Below, piece after piece: positions 15,023-22,501 of a DNA stretch of 64,000 nucleotides. Origin of the DNA: Nonomuraea turkmeniaca (GTDB lineage: Bacteria > Actinomycetota > Actinomycetes > Streptosporangiales > Streptosporangiaceae); assembly GCF_005889735.1 (NCBI RefSeq), contig NZ_VCKY01000019.1, forward strand, positions 1 to 64,000, given 5' to 3'. The notes under the pieces were generated by a model. That model searched no databases. It was given only the letters and a program-made list of their open reading frames with translations, and had not been told where the DNA came from. Positions within the stretch are counted from its first letter, which is position 1. Each line of letters starts with the position of its first letter. Position numbers and translations under genes: made by a program.

Positions 15023-16864
15023 TCACGGCGTGGGTGCCGGGCCGACCAGGGGCTCGATGGAATCCCACGCGGGAGGCTCCGGCCACCCGCCCGCGGCGTC
15101 CGGCTCCGCCGAAGCCGAAGCCGAAGCCGGATCCGGATCCGGATCCGCTGCCTCCAGGCCGATGACCGCGCAGGCCAGAAGGTGCTCGCCGGGCGGCAGG
15201 TCGCCCTTCAGCGTGGGGATCGTGGTGCGCGGGGCGAGCACGTTGGTGCCGGGCAGGGCCGTGACGAGGGCTCCCTCCCGCCGGCCGGACAGGTCCTCGA
15301 TCACGCACAGGCCGTCCGGCGAGTCGAGCCTGGCCCGGCCGGGGCCGATGTCGGCCCGGGTGGGCGGCCGGTCGCGGCTGACCGCGAAGGCGCCCTCGGC
15401 CGTGCGCAGGGCCCGCCCGGTTCTGATCCGGTGCACCCGCACGTGCCACGGGGGCAGCGCCACCAGCCAGGTCTCGATCTCCACGTCGTCCCAGGGCGTC
15501 CAGCGCGCGTGCAGCACACCGTCGGAGGCGGAGGCGTCGTGCGGCAGCTCGCACGGCCGCCAGTGCTCGCCGTCCTCGCTGAGCGCCAGCGTGCTGTCGA
15601 AGGCGCCCTGTTCGAGCCCCAGCGTCCCGGCGGGCACGCTGAAGCCGAAACGCGTGGAGTAAGCGAACTTGGCGTACTTGGCCGCACCATGCCGGGCCCA
15701 CGGGTTGCGCTGCCCCGCGCTGAGCAGCACCACGTGCCGTCCCTCCTCGCAGCGCAGCAGCGCCACGCCGGCCTCCGGCTGGGTGCTGACCTCGGGCAGC
15801 GGGGGCGCGTCGGCCTCCTTGGCGGTCCAGAACGGGTGCTCCGCGGGCAGGGCGAGCGGCAGGAACGCCTTCATGGCCCAGTACGGCGAGCCGGGCGCGT
15901 TGTACTGCTCGGCCATGTGCGGCTGGGGGTAGCCGTAGCCGATGGTGAGCAGCCCGGCGGTGTCGCGGATGGGCTGGCGGTCCCACCAGCGCAGGTTCCG
16001 CAGCAGGTGCCCCTTGGTCACCTCCCAGGGCAGCGCCTCGACCTCGGCGAAGGCCAGCGCTCCCCAGAACGCCGACTGCGCGAAACGGTAGGTCAGGCTC
16101 CTGCCGAACGGGACGGCGACCCCCTCGCTGGTGAACCAGTGCTGGAAGTCCTGGGCGAACGCCGCGGCCCGCTCGCGGAAGCGCCCAGCCCTGGCCGGGT
16201 CGTCGCCGAGCGCCGCGTAGATGAGGCCGTAGTAGTGCATGGCGAACGGGATGTAGTAGTCGCGCTGCCACGTGGGCCCGTCGGAGTACCACCCGCGGCC
16301 GAGGTCGAACTGCTCCAGCCGGTCGAGCCTGGCCGTGTTGGCGTCGTGGTCGTGGGAGACCCCGACACGGTCGAGCCCGAGTCCCACCATGACCGGGAAG
16401 AACAGCCAGTTGTTGTTGTTCGGCTCCACGGTGACCGCGTGCCGCAGCCAGGCGGCCACCGTGTCACGCTGCCGGCCGGTCAGCGGGTCCCAGATCTGCT
16501 CGGGGGCCAGGGCGAGCGTCAGGCCGATGGCGGCGGTCTCGACCAGCCGCTGGTTCCGGTCGAAGACCGCGCCCCAGTAGTCGGGATGCTCGGGGTCGGT
16601 CCCGGCGGCGAGCCCGGCGCGCCAGAGCTCCCACTGATCGAACGCCCCGCCGCCGGCCGCCAGCGGCGCCAGCCCCCACAGCGGGCGTGCAAACGCTTCC
16701 AGCTCGGAGGCCGCCTGGTCGTAGTGCGCTGTGTTGAACCCCAGCCGCAGCCGCCCTCCGCCCGGGCTGAACCGGGAGATCAGCGGTGCGACCAGGTCGC
16801 GAACCTGATACCCCAGGTCGTCTCGATCACTGCCAGGCCGTGCTGCGCGGTCGTCGGTGTCCAC
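15023..16864 (-). CDS. DUF2264 protein, candidate glycan-cleaving enzyme
   Basis: The 613-residue protein matches DUF2264 in its first about 360 residues, with FNTAHYDQAASELEAFARPL, VEPNNNNWLFFPVMVGLGL, HDHDANTARLDRL and GWYSDGPTWQRDYYIPFAMH. This looks like an (alpha/alpha) barrel followed by a C-terminal beta domain, as in unsaturated-glucuronide hydrolases. I see no signal peptide, so it is probably cytoplasmic. It shares a LacI-type operator (16884-16895) with the sugar-uptake cluster next door. DUF2264 genes commonly accompany uronic-acid polysaccharide use; the precise reaction is inferred. The low-complexity DPDPDPASASASAEPD stretch near the C-terminus is unusual. Confidence 0.8.
   Translation of the reverse strand: MDTDDRAARPGSDRDDLGYQVRDLVAPLISRFSPGGGRLRLGFNTAHYDQAASELEAFARPLWGLAPLAAGGGAFDQWELWRAGLAAGTDPEHPDYWGAVFDRNQRLVETAAIGLTLALAPEQIWDPLTGRQRDTVAAWLRHAVTVEPNNNNWLFFPVMVGLGLDRVGVSHDHDANTARLDRLEQFDLGRGWYSDGPTWQRDYYIPFAMHYYGLIYAALGDDPARAGRFRERAAAFAQDFQHWFTSEGVAVPFGRSLTYRFAQSAFWGALAFAEVEALPWEVTKGHLLRNLRWWDRQPIRDTAGLLTIGYGYPQPHMAEQYNAPGSPYWAMKAFLPLALPAEHPFWTAKEADAPPLPEVSTQPEAGVALLRCEEGRHVVLLSAGQRNPWARHGAAKYAKFAYSTRFGFSVPAGTLGLEQGAFDSTLALSEDGEHWRPCELPHDASASDGVLHARWTPWDDVEIETWLVALPPWHVRVHRIRTGRALRTAEGAFAVSRDRPPTRADIGPGRARLDSPDGLCVIEDLSGRREGALVTALPGTNVLAPRTTIPTLKGDLPPGEHLLACAVIGLEAADPDPDPASASASAEPDAAGGWPEPPAWDSIEPLVGPAPTP
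15108..15148. repeat. In-frame hexanucleotide tandem repeats
   Basis: Near the 3' end of the DUF2264 gene the plus strand shows consecutive GAAGCC units followed by consecutive GGATCC units. They encode the alternating Asp-Pro and Ala-Ser tail residues. Because the unit is six bases, changes in copy number would not shift the frame. Confidence 0.8.
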
Positions 16865-16883
16865 AGGTCCTCTCTCGTTTCAG

Positions 16884-16895
16884 GAAAGCGCTTTC
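16884..16895. promoter_or_regulatory. LacI-type operator upstream of the DUF2264 gene
   Basis: The perfect palindrome GAAAGCGCTTTC lies 20 bases upstream of the DUF2264 start codon. It has the central CG and flanking AAA/TTT of LacI-family sites. Related sequences occur at 18823, 18989 and 19053, all upstream of genes of this locus, so the local LacI protein is the likely binder. Confidence 0.75.
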
Positions 16896-16970
16896 AGAGA
16901 AAGGGTTCCCGCCGCAGCCCCCACTTGTCAACAGCCCGGCCGTCCGGCCGTGGAGGGCGCGACCGTACGG

Positions 16971-17999
16971 TCACCCGGCCAGTTCCCTGGTCACCGGGGG
17001 TGGCGCGGTGCTGTCGCGGACGTGCAACTCCATCGGCAGGTACACCGGCTCCCCGTCGTGCCCCTCGGTCATGAGGGTCTCGAGCATCTCGGCCGCCTGC
17101 TTGCCGAGCTGCCCCCGGGGCGCCGACACCGTGGTCAGGCCCGTGTGCGCCACGTGGTCCAGCGCGATGTCGTCGAACCCGACCACCGACAGCTCCTCGG
17201 GAACCCGCACCCCGAGCTCGCGCATCCGGGTCACCGCCCCCAGGGCCACCAGGTCGTTGTAGGTGGTGACCGCGGTGGCGCCGGTGCCGGCCACCTCGGC
17301 GGCGGCCTCGTACCCGCAGCGGCTGGTGGACCCGCACGGCAGGATCGTGACGGACAGACCGAACGCCTTGGCCGCCTCCAGCGCCCTGATCCGCTCAGAG
17401 TTGGCCCAGGACACCTCGGGCCCGCTCAGGTAGGCGACCCGGCGATGGCCCAGTTGCGCCAGGTGGCCGCAGATCAGCATCATCCCGCCGAAGAAGTCGG
17501 CGGAGACGGCGGGCGCGGCGAGGCCGGGGACGATCCGGTCGAGCAGGACGAGCGGGTGATCCCGGGCGGTCAGGACTACCAGGTCCGAGCGCTCCATGCG
17601 GGGGGAGCAGAGCAGCACCCCGTCGCAGCTGCGCATCAGGTCCTCGACCAGGTCGTGCTCGAGCGAGGGGTCCTCGTCCGACTCCATGACCATGACGCGG
17701 CGCCCGTGGGAGCGGGCGACGGCCGAGACGGCCTTGAGCACGCCGGGAAAGTAGGGGTTGGCGAGGTTGGGGACCAGCACGCCGATGGTGCCCCATTCCC
17801 CGCGGGCGAGGCCCTGCGCCGCGGCGTTGGGCCGGTAGCCCAGCTGTCTGACCGCGTCGTGGACGCGCGCCGCCAACGAGGGGTCGACCTTGGCCGTGCC
17901 GTTGAGCACGCGGGAGACCGTCGAGGCCGACACCCCCGCCGCGGCCCCGACGTCGCTGATCGTCACCCGGGTCGGGCGGCCCTGCCGCAGATTACGCAC
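16971..17999 (-). CDS. LacI family transcriptional regulator
   Basis: The 342-residue protein has the LacI HTH plus hinge: VTISDVGAAAGVSASTVSRV (about residues 12-31) and then RPNAAAQGLARG. A periplasmic-binding-protein-like sensor domain follows, with TIGVLVPNLANPYFPGVLK and VVGFDDIALDHVAHTGLTT. It lies between the DUF2264 and epimerase genes on the same strand, opposite the transporter operon. Four matching palindromes upstream of neighbouring transcription units are its probable targets, and a sugar derived from the imported substrate is the probable inducer. Confidence 0.9.
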   Translation of the reverse strand: MRNLRQGRPTRVTISDVGAAAGVSASTVSRVLNGTAKVDPSLAARVHDAVRQLGYRPNAAAQGLARGEWGTIGVLVPNLANPYFPGVLKAVSAVARSHGRRVMVMESDEDPSLEHDLVEDLMRSCDGVLLCSPRMERSDLVVLTARDHPLVLLDRIVPGLAAPAVSADFFGGMMLICGHLAQLGHRRVAYLSGPEVSWANSERIRALEAAKAFGLSVTILPCGSTSRCGYEAAAEVAGTGATAVTTYNDLVALGAVTRMRELGVRVPEELSVVGFDDIALDHVAHTGLTTVSAPRGQLGKQAAEMLETLMTEGHDGEPVYLPMELHVRDSTAPPPVTRELAG

Positions 18000-18028
18000 C
18001 TGCTCCTCCTACCCCCGTGAAGCGCCCG

Positions 18029-18805
18029 TCAGCCGAGCAGCCCGCGCAGATGATCCAGATCCCTCCGTACGGCCGCCACCGGGTCGGCCGCCGGGTAATG
18101 GACGTGCAGCGACAGCGCTCCGGTGTAGCCGCGTGCGCGCAGCCCAGGGATGATCTCCGGCCAGCGGACCACGCCCCCGTCCGCAAGCGGTTGCCACTCG
18201 CACACCCAGCCGTCGGCGGTGGATCGCCAGACGGCGTTCTTCACTCCCATGCAAGCCATCCGATCGCCCAGCAGATCGACGTTGAGTGCCCATGCCTCGC
18301 TGCCCTCCTTGGCCTGGTTGCCGGGGTCGGCGTAGAAGCGTACGTCGTTCAGGTCGCCTGCGAGGGCGAGGGCGAGCGAGGCGGATGGATGGATCGTACC
18401 GTGATGCAGCTGGAGCGCCAGCTGTACGCCGTGCCTGGCGGCGAGGCCGGCCAGGCGGGCCAGCGCGGCCCTGGCCTCCTCCAGCTGGCGGCGGTATCCG
18501 GCGGCGGGGTCGTAGCGGTAGAAGCCCGCCCGCACGAGGGGGACGCCGGTCTCGCCGCAGGCTGCGATGATCCGTTCGGCGTCCGCACCGGCGTCGAGCA
18601 GGTCGGTGGTGACGACGTCGAGGGTGAGCCCGCGGCGCCCGAGCTCCGCGGCGACGACGGCGATGCCGCCGGGGTCGGCGGGACCGACCGTCTGTCCCTC
18701 GCGCACGACGAGGTCCGCCCCGTCGGCGCCCACCGAGGCCACGGCCTCGGCCAGCCGGGCGGCGTCGATGGGGCCGAAGGGCTTGGTGAAGGCGAGCAGG
18801 CGCAC
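18029..18805 (-). CDS. Xylose-isomerase-like sugar epimerase/isomerase
   Basis: The 258-residue product fits the AP-endonuclease-2/xylose-isomerase-like TIM-barrel family: VRAGFYRYDP, LALQLHHGTIHPS, DVRFYADPGNQAKEG and YTGALSLHVHY carry the acidic and His residues that usually bind a divalent metal. Family members epimerise or isomerise ketoses, inosose or sugar acids. It lies 29 bases upstream of the LacI gene start, so the two may be one leftward transcript. A LacI-type operator at 18823-18834 precedes its ATG. The substrate is unknown. Confidence 0.8.
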   Translation of the reverse strand: MRLLAFTKPFGPIDAARLAEAVASVGADGADLVVREGQTVGPADPGGIAVVAAELGRRGLTLDVVTTDLLDAGADAERIIAACGETGVPLVRAGFYRYDPAAGYRRQLEEARAALARLAGLAARHGVQLALQLHHGTIHPSASLALALAGDLNDVRFYADPGNQAKEGSEAWALNVDLLGDRMACMGVKNAVWRSTADGWVCEWQPLADGGVVRWPEIIPGLRARGYTGALSLHVHYPAADPVAAVRRDLDHLRGLLG

Positions 18806-18822
18806 ATGTACTCCCGAGGTAA

Positions 18823-18834
18823 GAAAACGCTTGT
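18823..18834. promoter_or_regulatory. LacI-type operator upstream of the epimerase/lacI unit
   Basis: GAAAACGCTTGT differs only slightly from the perfect palindrome at 16884 and lies 18 bases upstream of the epimerase start. This position would give autoregulation of the lacI gene if the two genes are co-transcribed. Confidence 0.65.
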
Positions 18835-18988
18835 AGAGCTTCGCTCAAAGGACTGACTGCCGCAACACTCGTCGCGGCCTCACCGGTACCGATACTGTCG
18901 AAACACCCCTGGTAAAGCAGCTCATCGGAGGCATCGGCGGGCTGCGACAGCGGTCGTCGGACGGATCTTCGCAACCGAGCGTGGATCT

Positions 18989-19000
18989 GAAACCGCTTTC
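18989..19000. promoter_or_regulatory. LacI-type operator 1 of the transporter operon
   Basis: GAAACCGCTTTC matches the 16884 palindrome except at one central base. It lies 112 bases upstream of the binding-protein start codon, in the 306-bp gap between the divergent epimerase and transporter units. Confidence 0.7.
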
Positions 19001-19052
19001 TCACAACCCTTGAATCGGATTATGAGCCGGGTTACTCTCGACGAACCCTCGG

Positions 19053-19064
19053 GCAAGCGCTTAC
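19053..19064. promoter_or_regulatory. LacI-type operator 2 of the transporter operon
   Basis: GCAAGCGCTTAC is embedded in the longer sequence GGCAAGCGCTTACC, 48 bases upstream of the binding-protein ATG. Together with 18989-19000 it would allow cooperative binding over the promoter. Confidence 0.65.
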
Positions 19065-19111
19065 CCGCTGTCCGTGCACCCCTCTGGCCTCCGCCTCTTA
19101 GGGAGGGCTCC

Positions 19112-20581
19112 ATGAATCCTCATCGGCGTGGCACCGCCGTGATCATCACCGCAGCCATCGCATCACTGCTCTTGGCGGCCTGCGGCACATCGACCAACAG
19201 CAGCAGCAGCAGCGGCGGTGGTACGCAGACCACGCTAAAGATCTGGGACTTCTCCGCCGAACAGGTGCAATTCCACAAGGACATCGGCGCGCAGTTCACC
19301 AAGGAACATCCCAACATCAAGATCGAGTGGCGCTCGATCACCCAGGCCGACTACATGAAGACCCTGCCTTTGGCCTTCCAGAGCAACCAGGCGCCGGACA
19401 TGTTCTACTGGAACGCCACCGGGCTGTCCGAACTGCTGGACCAGAAGTGGATCCGCCCGCTCAGCCCGGACGGGACCGTCCCCGCCGACTTCACCAAGCG
19501 CTGGCCGGACGGATCCTTCCTGGACGGCATCAACATGCAGGACGGGAAGACGTACGGTTTCCCGTTCACGGAGAACCTGTACTGGGGCTCCGGCTACATG
19601 TTCCTCAACAAGCAGGTCTTCCAGCAGGCCGGGCTGGACGTCAACAACCCGCCCAAGACCTGGACCGACCTCAAGAACGCCTGCGCGCAGATCAAGGCCA
19701 AGACCAAGGCTGAGTGCATCGCCGCCCCCACCAAGGGCGAGGACATGCAGCGGATCTGGTACGGGCTGGTCAGCAGCGTCTCGACCTCGTCGACCGACTT
19801 CTTCGACTACAAGACGGGCAAGTTCAACCTGACCGCGCCCGGGCAGCTGAAGACCTTCGCCTTCATCCAGGAGCTCAAGAAGGCCGGATACCTGGCGCCG
19901 GGCACCAACGACAAGAACTTCTCCCGCCAGCAGTTCGCCGCCGGACAGGCCGGCATCTACTTCGACGGCACCTGGATGCTGAGCGTGTGGGACAGCCAGG
20001 GCTTCAGCAGCGACAACTACGTGGTGGCGCCGCGCGTCGACCCGGACGAGGGGCAGACCGGCGCGGGCGGCCGCACGTACGACGGCAACAAGTACTGGGT
20101 CAGCTCGCAGACCAAGCATCCCGACGCCGCCTGGACCTTCATCCAATGGATGACCGACCCGAACGGCTACTTCGTCCAGCAGTACTACAAGAACGCCTTC
20201 GGCACCCTGTCCTACGTCGACAACCAGAAGATGGTCAGCCACCCGGTGCTCAAGCAGATCATGCAGATCGGCGCGAAGCCGGGCTACCGGGTCCAGCTCC
20301 CTGAGCCGCTGCTCAAGTGCCCCGACATCGCCAAATCCAAGGCGTACGTCAACGCGCTGACGAAGACCCCCGACGCGGAGTGGGAGGCCATGAACGAGGC
20401 GCTGGTCAGCGGCCAGCCTCTGGCGTCCGTGGGCGCCGCCATCGTCAAGCAGCGGCAGACCGCCCTGGAGGAAGGGCTCGAACAGGAGGCGGCCAGCGGC
20501 CTGAAGGTGTCGATGGACTGCTACACCTTCCCCGAGTGGGACAGCACCAAGGACTACACCTCGGACATGTACAAGAGCTAA
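19112..20581 (+). CDS. Sugar ABC transporter substrate-binding lipoprotein (family 1)
   Basis: The ATG at 19112, after a GGGAGGG ribosome-binding site, gives 489 residues. The signal peptide ends in the lipobox LLAAC with the acylated Cys at residue 24, followed by a Ser/Gly linker. The mature part is a bacterial solute-binding protein family 1 fold (TLKIWDFSAEQV, GKTYGFPFTENLYWGSGYMF, FAAGQAGIYFDGTWML). It delivers a saccharide to the two permeases encoded next. It is the first gene of an operon reaching 28132. Its length suits binding of an oligosaccharide; the ligand is unknown. Confidence 0.9.
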   Translation: MNPHRRGTAVIITAAIASLLLAACGTSTNSSSSSGGGTQTTLKIWDFSAEQVQFHKDIGAQFTKEHPNIKIEWRSITQADYMKTLPLAFQSNQAPDMFYWNATGLSELLDQKWIRPLSPDGTVPADFTKRWPDGSFLDGINMQDGKTYGFPFTENLYWGSGYMFLNKQVFQQAGLDVNNPPKTWTDLKNACAQIKAKTKAECIAAPTKGEDMQRIWYGLVSSVSTSSTDFFDYKTGKFNLTAPGQLKTFAFIQELKKAGYLAPGTNDKNFSRQQFAAGQAGIYFDGTWMLSVWDSQGFSSDNYVVAPRVDPDEGQTGAGGRTYDGNKYWVSSQTKHPDAAWTFIQWMTDPNGYFVQQYYKNAFGTLSYVDNQKMVSHPVLKQIMQIGAKPGYRVQLPEPLLKCPDIAKSKAYVNALTKTPDAEWEAMNEALVSGQPLASVGAAIVKQRQTALEEGLEQEAASGLKVSMDCYTFPEWDSTKDYTSDMYKS

Positions 20582-20589
20582 GACCGGAC

Positions 20590-20620
20590 GGCGCCGCCGG
20601 CCACGCGCGCCGGCGGCGCC
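20590..20620. terminator. Stem-loop between binding-protein and permease genes
   Basis: A perfect 12-bp stem (GGCGCCGCCGGC with GCCGGCGGCGCC) and 7-base loop follow the binding-protein stop, and CTTCCCCC follows the stem. In such operons a stem-loop here normally acts as a partial terminator or RNA-stabilising element, so that the binding protein is made in excess over the permeases. No T-run is present. Confidence 0.75.
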
Positions 20621-20642
20621 CTTCCCCCTCGTGAGGACATCC

Positions 20643-21647
20643 ATGACAACCATCGCCCCTGCCCCCGGCAGGGAGAGGGTGACGGAGAGCGACCGGTCGC
20701 CCGCCCAGCGTGCGCCCGAGCGCGTCGATCACTCCCGCGAGCGCGTCCGCGGCCTCGACAGGGTCTGGCTGCTCGTCTTCCTGGCCCCCTTCCTCCTGCT
20801 CTACCTCGGCTTCACCATCTGGCCGCTGATCGCGACGATCTACTACTCCTTCTTCGACTGGTCAGGCATCGGACCGATCGAAAACTTCGCCGGGGTCGAC
20901 AATTACGGCTCGATCCTGGCCGACCCGCTGTTCTGGGTCTCAGTGGTCAACACGCTGATCTTCGCCCTCCTGACGACCGTCATCAAGCTCCCGATCTCGC
21001 TGGTGGCGGCGATCCTGCTCACCCGCAAGTGGCTGCGTGGCAAGCGGTTCTTCCGGACCGTATTCTTCGCGCCGCTCATCATCCCCGTCGCCATGGCAGG
21101 CCTGATCTTCACCTACCTGCTCAACCCGTCCAACGGCGCCCTGAATGCGATCCTGCGCGACCTCGGCCTGGTCGACGAGGGGTTCGACGTGTTCGCCAAC
21201 CGGTGGAGCGCGCTGCTCGTGCTCGTGCTCGTCTCCATCTGGCAGATCTTCGGCCAGTACATGATCTACTGGATGGCGGCGCTGCAGAACGTGCCGGAGG
21301 AGCTCTACGAGGCGGCCGCCATCGACGGCGCGAGCGAGTGGAAAAAGCTCACCCGCATCACGCTGCCGATCATCAAGCCGGTCGCTGTGATCATCACCCT
21401 GCTCGGCCTGGTGAACGCCATGCACGTCTTCGGGCTGGTCGTCACGCTCACCGCGGGCGGGCCCGGCACCAGCACCTACGTGGTGTCCTACTTCATCTAC
21501 CAGAACGCCTTCGGCAGGGTGCCGTTCGACTACGGCTACGCCTCGGCCGCGGCGCTGCTGTTCTCCGTCATCGCCTTCGTCCTGGTCTCCGCCCAGGGCC
21601 TCGCGGTCCGCCGGGCCCAGCGGCTCAGGAAGGAGTACGGCGTCTGA
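20643..21647 (+). CDS. Sugar ABC transporter permease 1 (MalF-like)
   Basis: The product of about 334 residues from ATG 20643 has an unusually long charged N-terminus (about 40 residues) and then six membrane segments. The EAA loop EAAAIDGASEWKKLTRITLP contacts the ATPase. No ATPase gene is present in the cluster, so a shared MsiK-type ATPase is likely, as is usual for actinomycete sugar importers. The stop overlaps the start of the next permease by one base (TGATG), which indicates translational coupling. Confidence 0.9.
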   Translation: MTTIAPAPGRERVTESDRSPAQRAPERVDHSRERVRGLDRVWLLVFLAPFLLLYLGFTIWPLIATIYYSFFDWSGIGPIENFAGVDNYGSILADPLFWVSVVNTLIFALLTTVIKLPISLVAAILLTRKWLRGKRFFRTVFFAPLIIPVAMAGLIFTYLLNPSNGALNAILRDLGLVDEGFDVFANRWSALLVLVLVSIWQIFGQYMIYWMAALQNVPEELYEAAAIDGASEWKKLTRITLPIIKPVAVIITLLGLVNAMHVFGLVVTLTAGGPGTSTYVVSYFIYQNAFGRVPFDYGYASAAALLFSVIAFVLVSAQGLAVRRAQRLRKEYGV

Positions 21648-22501
21648 TGACGACGACCACTCAGGCCACCCGGCGCAGCAACACCGTGCGGGCCAATCTC
21701 ATCGCCCTGCCGATCCTGCTGGTCGTCGGGCTCGTGTGGGTCTATCCCTTCCTGTGGACGATCTCGGCCGCGTTCAAGACCCAGGCCGGGATGTTCACCA
21801 GCGGCTCGAGCCTGGTGCCCGACCAGCTGAACTTCGACAACTTCGTACGGGCCTGGGTCAACGCCGGGTTCTCCGGATACTTCTTCAACACGGTGCTCTA
21901 CTCGGTCGTCTCGACCTTCATCGAGCTGGTCAAGGCGGCCCTGTGCGGCTATGTGCTGGCCAGGTACGAGTTCCCCGGGCGCACCCTGCTCTACCGGATG
22001 ATCGTGGGGACCCTGTTCATCCCGGTCGCCTCGATCATCGTTCCGCAGTTCGTGCTGATCGAGAACCTTGGCCTGCTGAACACGCGGGCCGGGGTCATCC
22101 TGGCCATGTCCGGCGGCGCGGGCGCCCTCTACGTCCTGCTGTTCGTCGGGTTCTTCTCCAGCGTCCCCACCGACCTGTTCGAGGCGGCCAAGCTCGACGG
22201 GGCCGGCTTCCTCAAGACGTTCGGCCTCATCCTCCCGCTGGCCAAACCGGTCATCGCGGTGGTGGTCATCTTCCAGTTCATCAGCAGCTGGAACGAGTTC
22301 AACATCCCGCTGGTGTTCACGCTCGGCCAGCCCGAACTGCAGAACCTCGCCGTCGGGATGATGTCCTTCCAGGGCGAGTACGCCACCGACTGGACCGGGT
22401 TCGCCGCCGGGATGACGATCTCGTTCCTGCCGATGCTGATGATCTTCCTTTTCTTCCAGAACTACTTCACGCGCGGCCTGGCCGGCGCCACGAAGGGGTG
22501 A
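21647..22501 (+). CDS. Sugar ABC transporter permease 2 (MalG-like)
   Basis: The product has 284 residues, six membrane segments and the EAA loop EAAKLDGAGFLKTFGLILPL. The ATG at 21647 overlaps the preceding stop codon. The open frame extends far upstream, but that part is antisense-like shadow of permease 1. It pairs with permease 1 to form the membrane channel of the importer. Its stop overlaps the GTG of the following gene, so the operon continues. Confidence 0.9.
   Translation: MTTTTQATRRSNTVRANLIALPILLVVGLVWVYPFLWTISAAFKTQAGMFTSGSSLVPDQLNFDNFVRAWVNAGFSGYFFNTVLYSVVSTFIELVKAALCGYVLARYEFPGRTLLYRMIVGTLFIPVASIIVPQFVLIENLGLLNTRAGVILAMSGGAGALYVLLFVGFFSSVPTDLFEAAKLDGAGFLKTFGLILPLAKPVIAVVVIFQFISSWNEFNIPLVFTLGQPELQNLAVGMMSFQGEYATDWTGFAAGMTISFLPMLMIFLFFQNYFTRGLAGATKG

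Noticed and set aside
15100..15160. Short CRISPR-like tandem repeat
   Set aside because: The units are six bases long without spacers and lie inside a coding region.
14795..17074. A plus-strand frame of 759 codons across the DUF2264 gene
   Set aside because: The minus-strand DUF2264 protein has family motifs throughout. The plus-strand translation has none and starts in gene-free DNA.
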